Shown piece after piece: positions 62,118 through 64,000 of a stretch of DNA of 64,000 nucleotides. The DNA lies in contig JACAEF010000034.1 of assembly GCA_013388985.1 (NCBI GenBank), positions 1 to 64,000 of the forward strand, given 5' to 3'. A program made the translations under genes and the position numbers. Within the stretch, counting starts at the first letter, position 1; each line of letters begins with the position of its first letter. The DNA is from Rhodocyclaceae bacterium. GTDB lineage: Bacteria; Pseudomonadota; Gammaproteobacteria; Burkholderiales; Rhodocyclaceae. The notes beneath the pieces were generated by a model. It saw only the letters and a list, made by a program, of their open reading frames with translations, was not told the origin of the DNA and did not search any database.

Positions 62118-62840
62118 ATGACAACGTTTTTCGCGATCCTGTTCTACCTCGCCTTCGCAATACTTGTCGTCGGCCTGGCCTACAAGATCTACGACTTTGC
62201 CCGCACACCCGCGCCACTGTCGATCCCGACGACACCGGCGCCGACCACCACCACGGGTGTGGCCTTCCGCATGGCGCGCGAGGTGGTCCTGTTCGAGAGC
62301 CTGTTCAAGGGCAACCTGTGGATCTGGCTGTTCGGCTGGATGTTCCACATGGGCCTCTTCCTCGTCCTGATCCGTCACCTGCGATATTTCGTCAGCGACG
62401 TTCCCGCCTGGCTCGTTTTCATCCAGCCCTTCGGCAAGTATGCCGCATTCATGATGGTGGCGGGCCTGGGTGGCCTGTGGGCGCGCCGCTTCCTGGTCGA
62501 GCGCATCCGTTACATCACGACGCCATCCGACCATCTCTGGCTCGCGCTGCTGATCGGCATCGGCATCACCGGCGCCGGCATGACCTTCGTCAGCCACGTC
62601 GATGTCGTCGCCGTGAAGATCTTCTTCCTCGGCCTGATGCGCTTCGACATCCAGCCGTTGCCCGAGCACCCTGCCCTTTACATCCATCTGATTCTCGTCG
62701 CCTTGCTGATGATCCTGTTCCCGTTCAGCAAGCTGCTGCACGCCCCCGGCGTGTTCTTCAGCCCCACCCGCAACCAGGCCGATACCCCGCGCGAAAAACG
62801 TCATCTCGCGCCGTGGGCCGCCCAGATCGAGAAGAGCTGA
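62118..62840 (+). CDS. dsrM: DsrM membrane cytochrome b-type subunit
   Basis: This 240-residue inner-membrane subunit of the DsrMK(JOP) complex links DsrC thiol chemistry to quinones. It has about five membrane segments and heme-type histidines such as WMFHMGLF and LIRHLRYF. No ribosome site is evident before the ATG, and no in-frame start lies upstream, so its translation may be weak or coupled. It is one base from dsrK. Confidence 0.93.
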   Translation: MTTFFAILFYLAFAILVVGLAYKIYDFARTPAPLSIPTTPAPTTTTGVAFRMAREVVLFESLFKGNLWIWLFGWMFHMGLFLVLIRHLRYFVSDVPAWLVFIQPFGKYAAFMMVAGLGGLWARRFLVERIRYITTPSDHLWLALLIGIGITGAGMTFVSHVDVVAVKIFFLGLMRFDIQPLPEHPALYIHLILVALLMILFPFSKLLHAPGVFFSPTRNQADTPREKRHLAPWAAQIEKS

Positions 62841-62841
62841 C

Positions 62842-64000
62842 ATGGCCGATCTTGAATTCCAGATTCCGAAATACCGGGAATACCCTGAGGTGCCTGCGCT
62901 CCAGCCGGGCGCGATGGCGCATTCGCGTCCGCACGTCGCCAGCGAGAAGATTCAGGAAGCCCTGGGCTTCCAGGGCAAGCTCGATGACGACTGGCAGGCC
63001 ACCCATGACAAGGCGATCGCCAAATTCGGCGAGCTGCTCGGCAAATACCGCTCCCTCAAGGTGTTCATGGATGCCTGCGTGCATTGCGGCTCATGCACCG
63101 ACAAGTGCCACTACTTCATCGGCACGAGCGACCCGAAAAACATGCCGGTGGCGCGTCAGGAGCTGATGCGCTCGGTCTATCGGCGCTATTTCACCCTCGC
63201 CGGCAAACTCTTCCCCGGCTTGGTCGGCGCGAAAGACCTGACCCGCGAGCTGCTCGACGAGTGGTACAGCTATTTCTGGCAGTGTTCGGAATGCCGTCGC
63301 TGCTCGGTATTCTGCCCTTACGGCATCGATACCGCCGAGGTCACGATGGCGGCACGCCACATCCTCGACACGGTCGGTTATGGCCAGAAATACTCCAACG
63401 AGATCATCGGCAAGGTCTTCAAGATTGGCAACAACCTCGGCCTGCCCGGCCCCGCGCTGGAAGATACCTTGCAGGGGCTCGAAGAAGACGTCAAGGAAGA
63501 CACGGGCGTCGACGTCAAGTATCCGCTCGATGCCCAGGGCGCCGAAGTCCTGCTGGTCACGCCGTCGGCCGACTTCTTCGCCGAGCCGCACATCGAATCG
63601 CTGATCGGCTACGGCAAGGTCTTCCACGCCGCGGGAATTTCCTGGACGTTCTCCTCCTACGCTTCCGAAGCCGGCAACTTCGGCCTGTTCGATGGCAGCT
63701 ACGAGACGATGCGCAAGGTCGCGCTGCGTATCCGCCAGGCCGCGCTCGAACTCGGCGTCAAACGCATCGTCGTCGGCGAATGCGGCCATGCCTGGCGCGT
63801 CGCCTACGCGTTCTGGAACACCTTGAACGGCATCGGCGCCGGCGCGAATGACCCATTTGCCATCGAGTTGCAGAAACAGCTCGATCCACGCTACCCGCAG
63901 CCCTCGCACATCTGCGAATTCACCTGGGACCTGATCCAGCAGGGGCGTCTGAAGTTCGACAAGGAAGCCAACGACCATCGCGTCATCACCTTCCACGACT
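62842..64000 (+). CDS. dsrK: DsrK heterodisulfide reductase-like iron-sulfur subunit (3' end beyond window)
   Basis: This HdrD-like subunit of DsrMK is cut by the right edge after about 386 residues. It has the ferredoxin-type motifs DACVHCGSCTDKCHYF and CSECRRCSVFCPYGID and the beginning of the CCG-type catalytic domain (VVGECGHAWR). It starts one base after the dsrM stop. The rest of the operon (dsrL, J, O, P and others) would be to the right. Confidence 0.96.
   Translation, partial: MADLEFQIPKYREYPEVPALQPGAMAHSRPHVASEKIQEALGFQGKLDDDWQATHDKAIAKFGELLGKYRSLKVFMDACVHCGSCTDKCHYFIGTSDPKNMPVARQELMRSVYRRYFTLAGKLFPGLVGAKDLTRELLDEWYSYFWQCSECRRCSVFCPYGIDTAEVTMAARHILDTVGYGQKYSNEIIGKVFKIGNNLGLPGPALEDTLQGLEEDVKEDTGVDVKYPLDAQGAEVLLVTPSADFFAEPHIESLIGYGKVFHAAGISWTFSSYASEAGNFGLFDGSYETMRKVALRIRQAALELGVKRIVVGECGHAWRVAYAFWNTLNGIGAGANDPFAIELQKQLDPRYPQPSHICEFTWDLIQQGRLKFDKEANDHRVITFHD

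Overview
The window looks like a GC-rich chromosome segment from a sulfur-oxidising betaproteobacterium of the Rhodocyclales / Sterolibacteriaceae / Thiobacillus type. Supporting this are a reverse-type dissimilatory sulfite reductase operon (dsrABEFHCMK, with dsrEFH and no dsrD seen), a PEP-CTERM/exosortase (XrtA/Prs) exopolysaccharide region, and betaproteobacterial housekeeping neighbourhoods. The genus cannot be fixed from the sequence alone. No tRNA, rRNA, CRISPR array, insertion sequence, phage gene or origin was seen.

Region 1 (1-32000) is mainly envelope and exopolysaccharide. At the left edge are a tyrosine autokinase (cut by the window), a chain-length protein and a polysaccharide export lipoprotein, all on the minus strand. 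Divergent from them is a tightly packed plus-strand run: MASE2/degenerate cyclase, cNMP-binding patatin lipase, PrsK sensor kinase, PrsR sigma-54 activator, PrsT TPR lipoprotein, a lytic transglycosylase and a trypsin-like protease. A long minus-strand block (14324-28159) holds a nucleotidyltransferase, an HPr-rel-A kinase/PqqD pair, a secreted protein with a twin-arginine-like leader, a polyprenyl-phosphate sugar transferase, two FtsX-type permeases, an ATP-grasp enzyme, a PEP-CTERM protein, a PaaK-like ligase, an exosortase-associated acyltransferase, an outer-membrane beta-barrel and an ABC ATPase. A LolA-like protein diverges from the ATPase. galE and a NarX/NarL-like two-component pair follow. 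Two good sigma-54 promoters, before the PEP-CTERM gene and before the twin-arginine-like protein, fit control by PrsK/PrsR.

Region 2 (32000-54900) is housekeeping: two NUDIX enzymes, thiolase, CobD-like protein, retropepsin-like protease, glutamine amidotransferase, YajQ, PpnP, argG-argF-argD, rpsT, murJ, a K+-independent-type H+-pyrophosphatase beside a PPi-type phosphofructokinase, adk, kdsB, a Trm112-like protein, lpxK, exbD/exbB, a J-domain protein, a metallo-beta-lactamase-fold hydrolase and an HDOD protein.

Region 3 (54973-64000) is sulfur metabolism. dsrABEFHCMK runs rightwards off the edge. Divergent from it is a companion run: a Cas6/Cmx6-like RAMP protein, a DsrC paralogue lacking the C-terminal cysteine, an unknown protein and a TauD-type dioxygenase.

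The most unusual signal cuts across all regions. A 26-bp repeat (core CGCCAGCGCCGA) occurs at least 12 times, both between genes and inside seven coding positions. Inside genes it is always read in the same codon phase, giving GAVPPAPSF in one orientation and KLGAGGTAP in the other. A second family, imperfect palindromes of about 120-165 bp, occupies two convergent gene junctions and the 5' end of kdsB.
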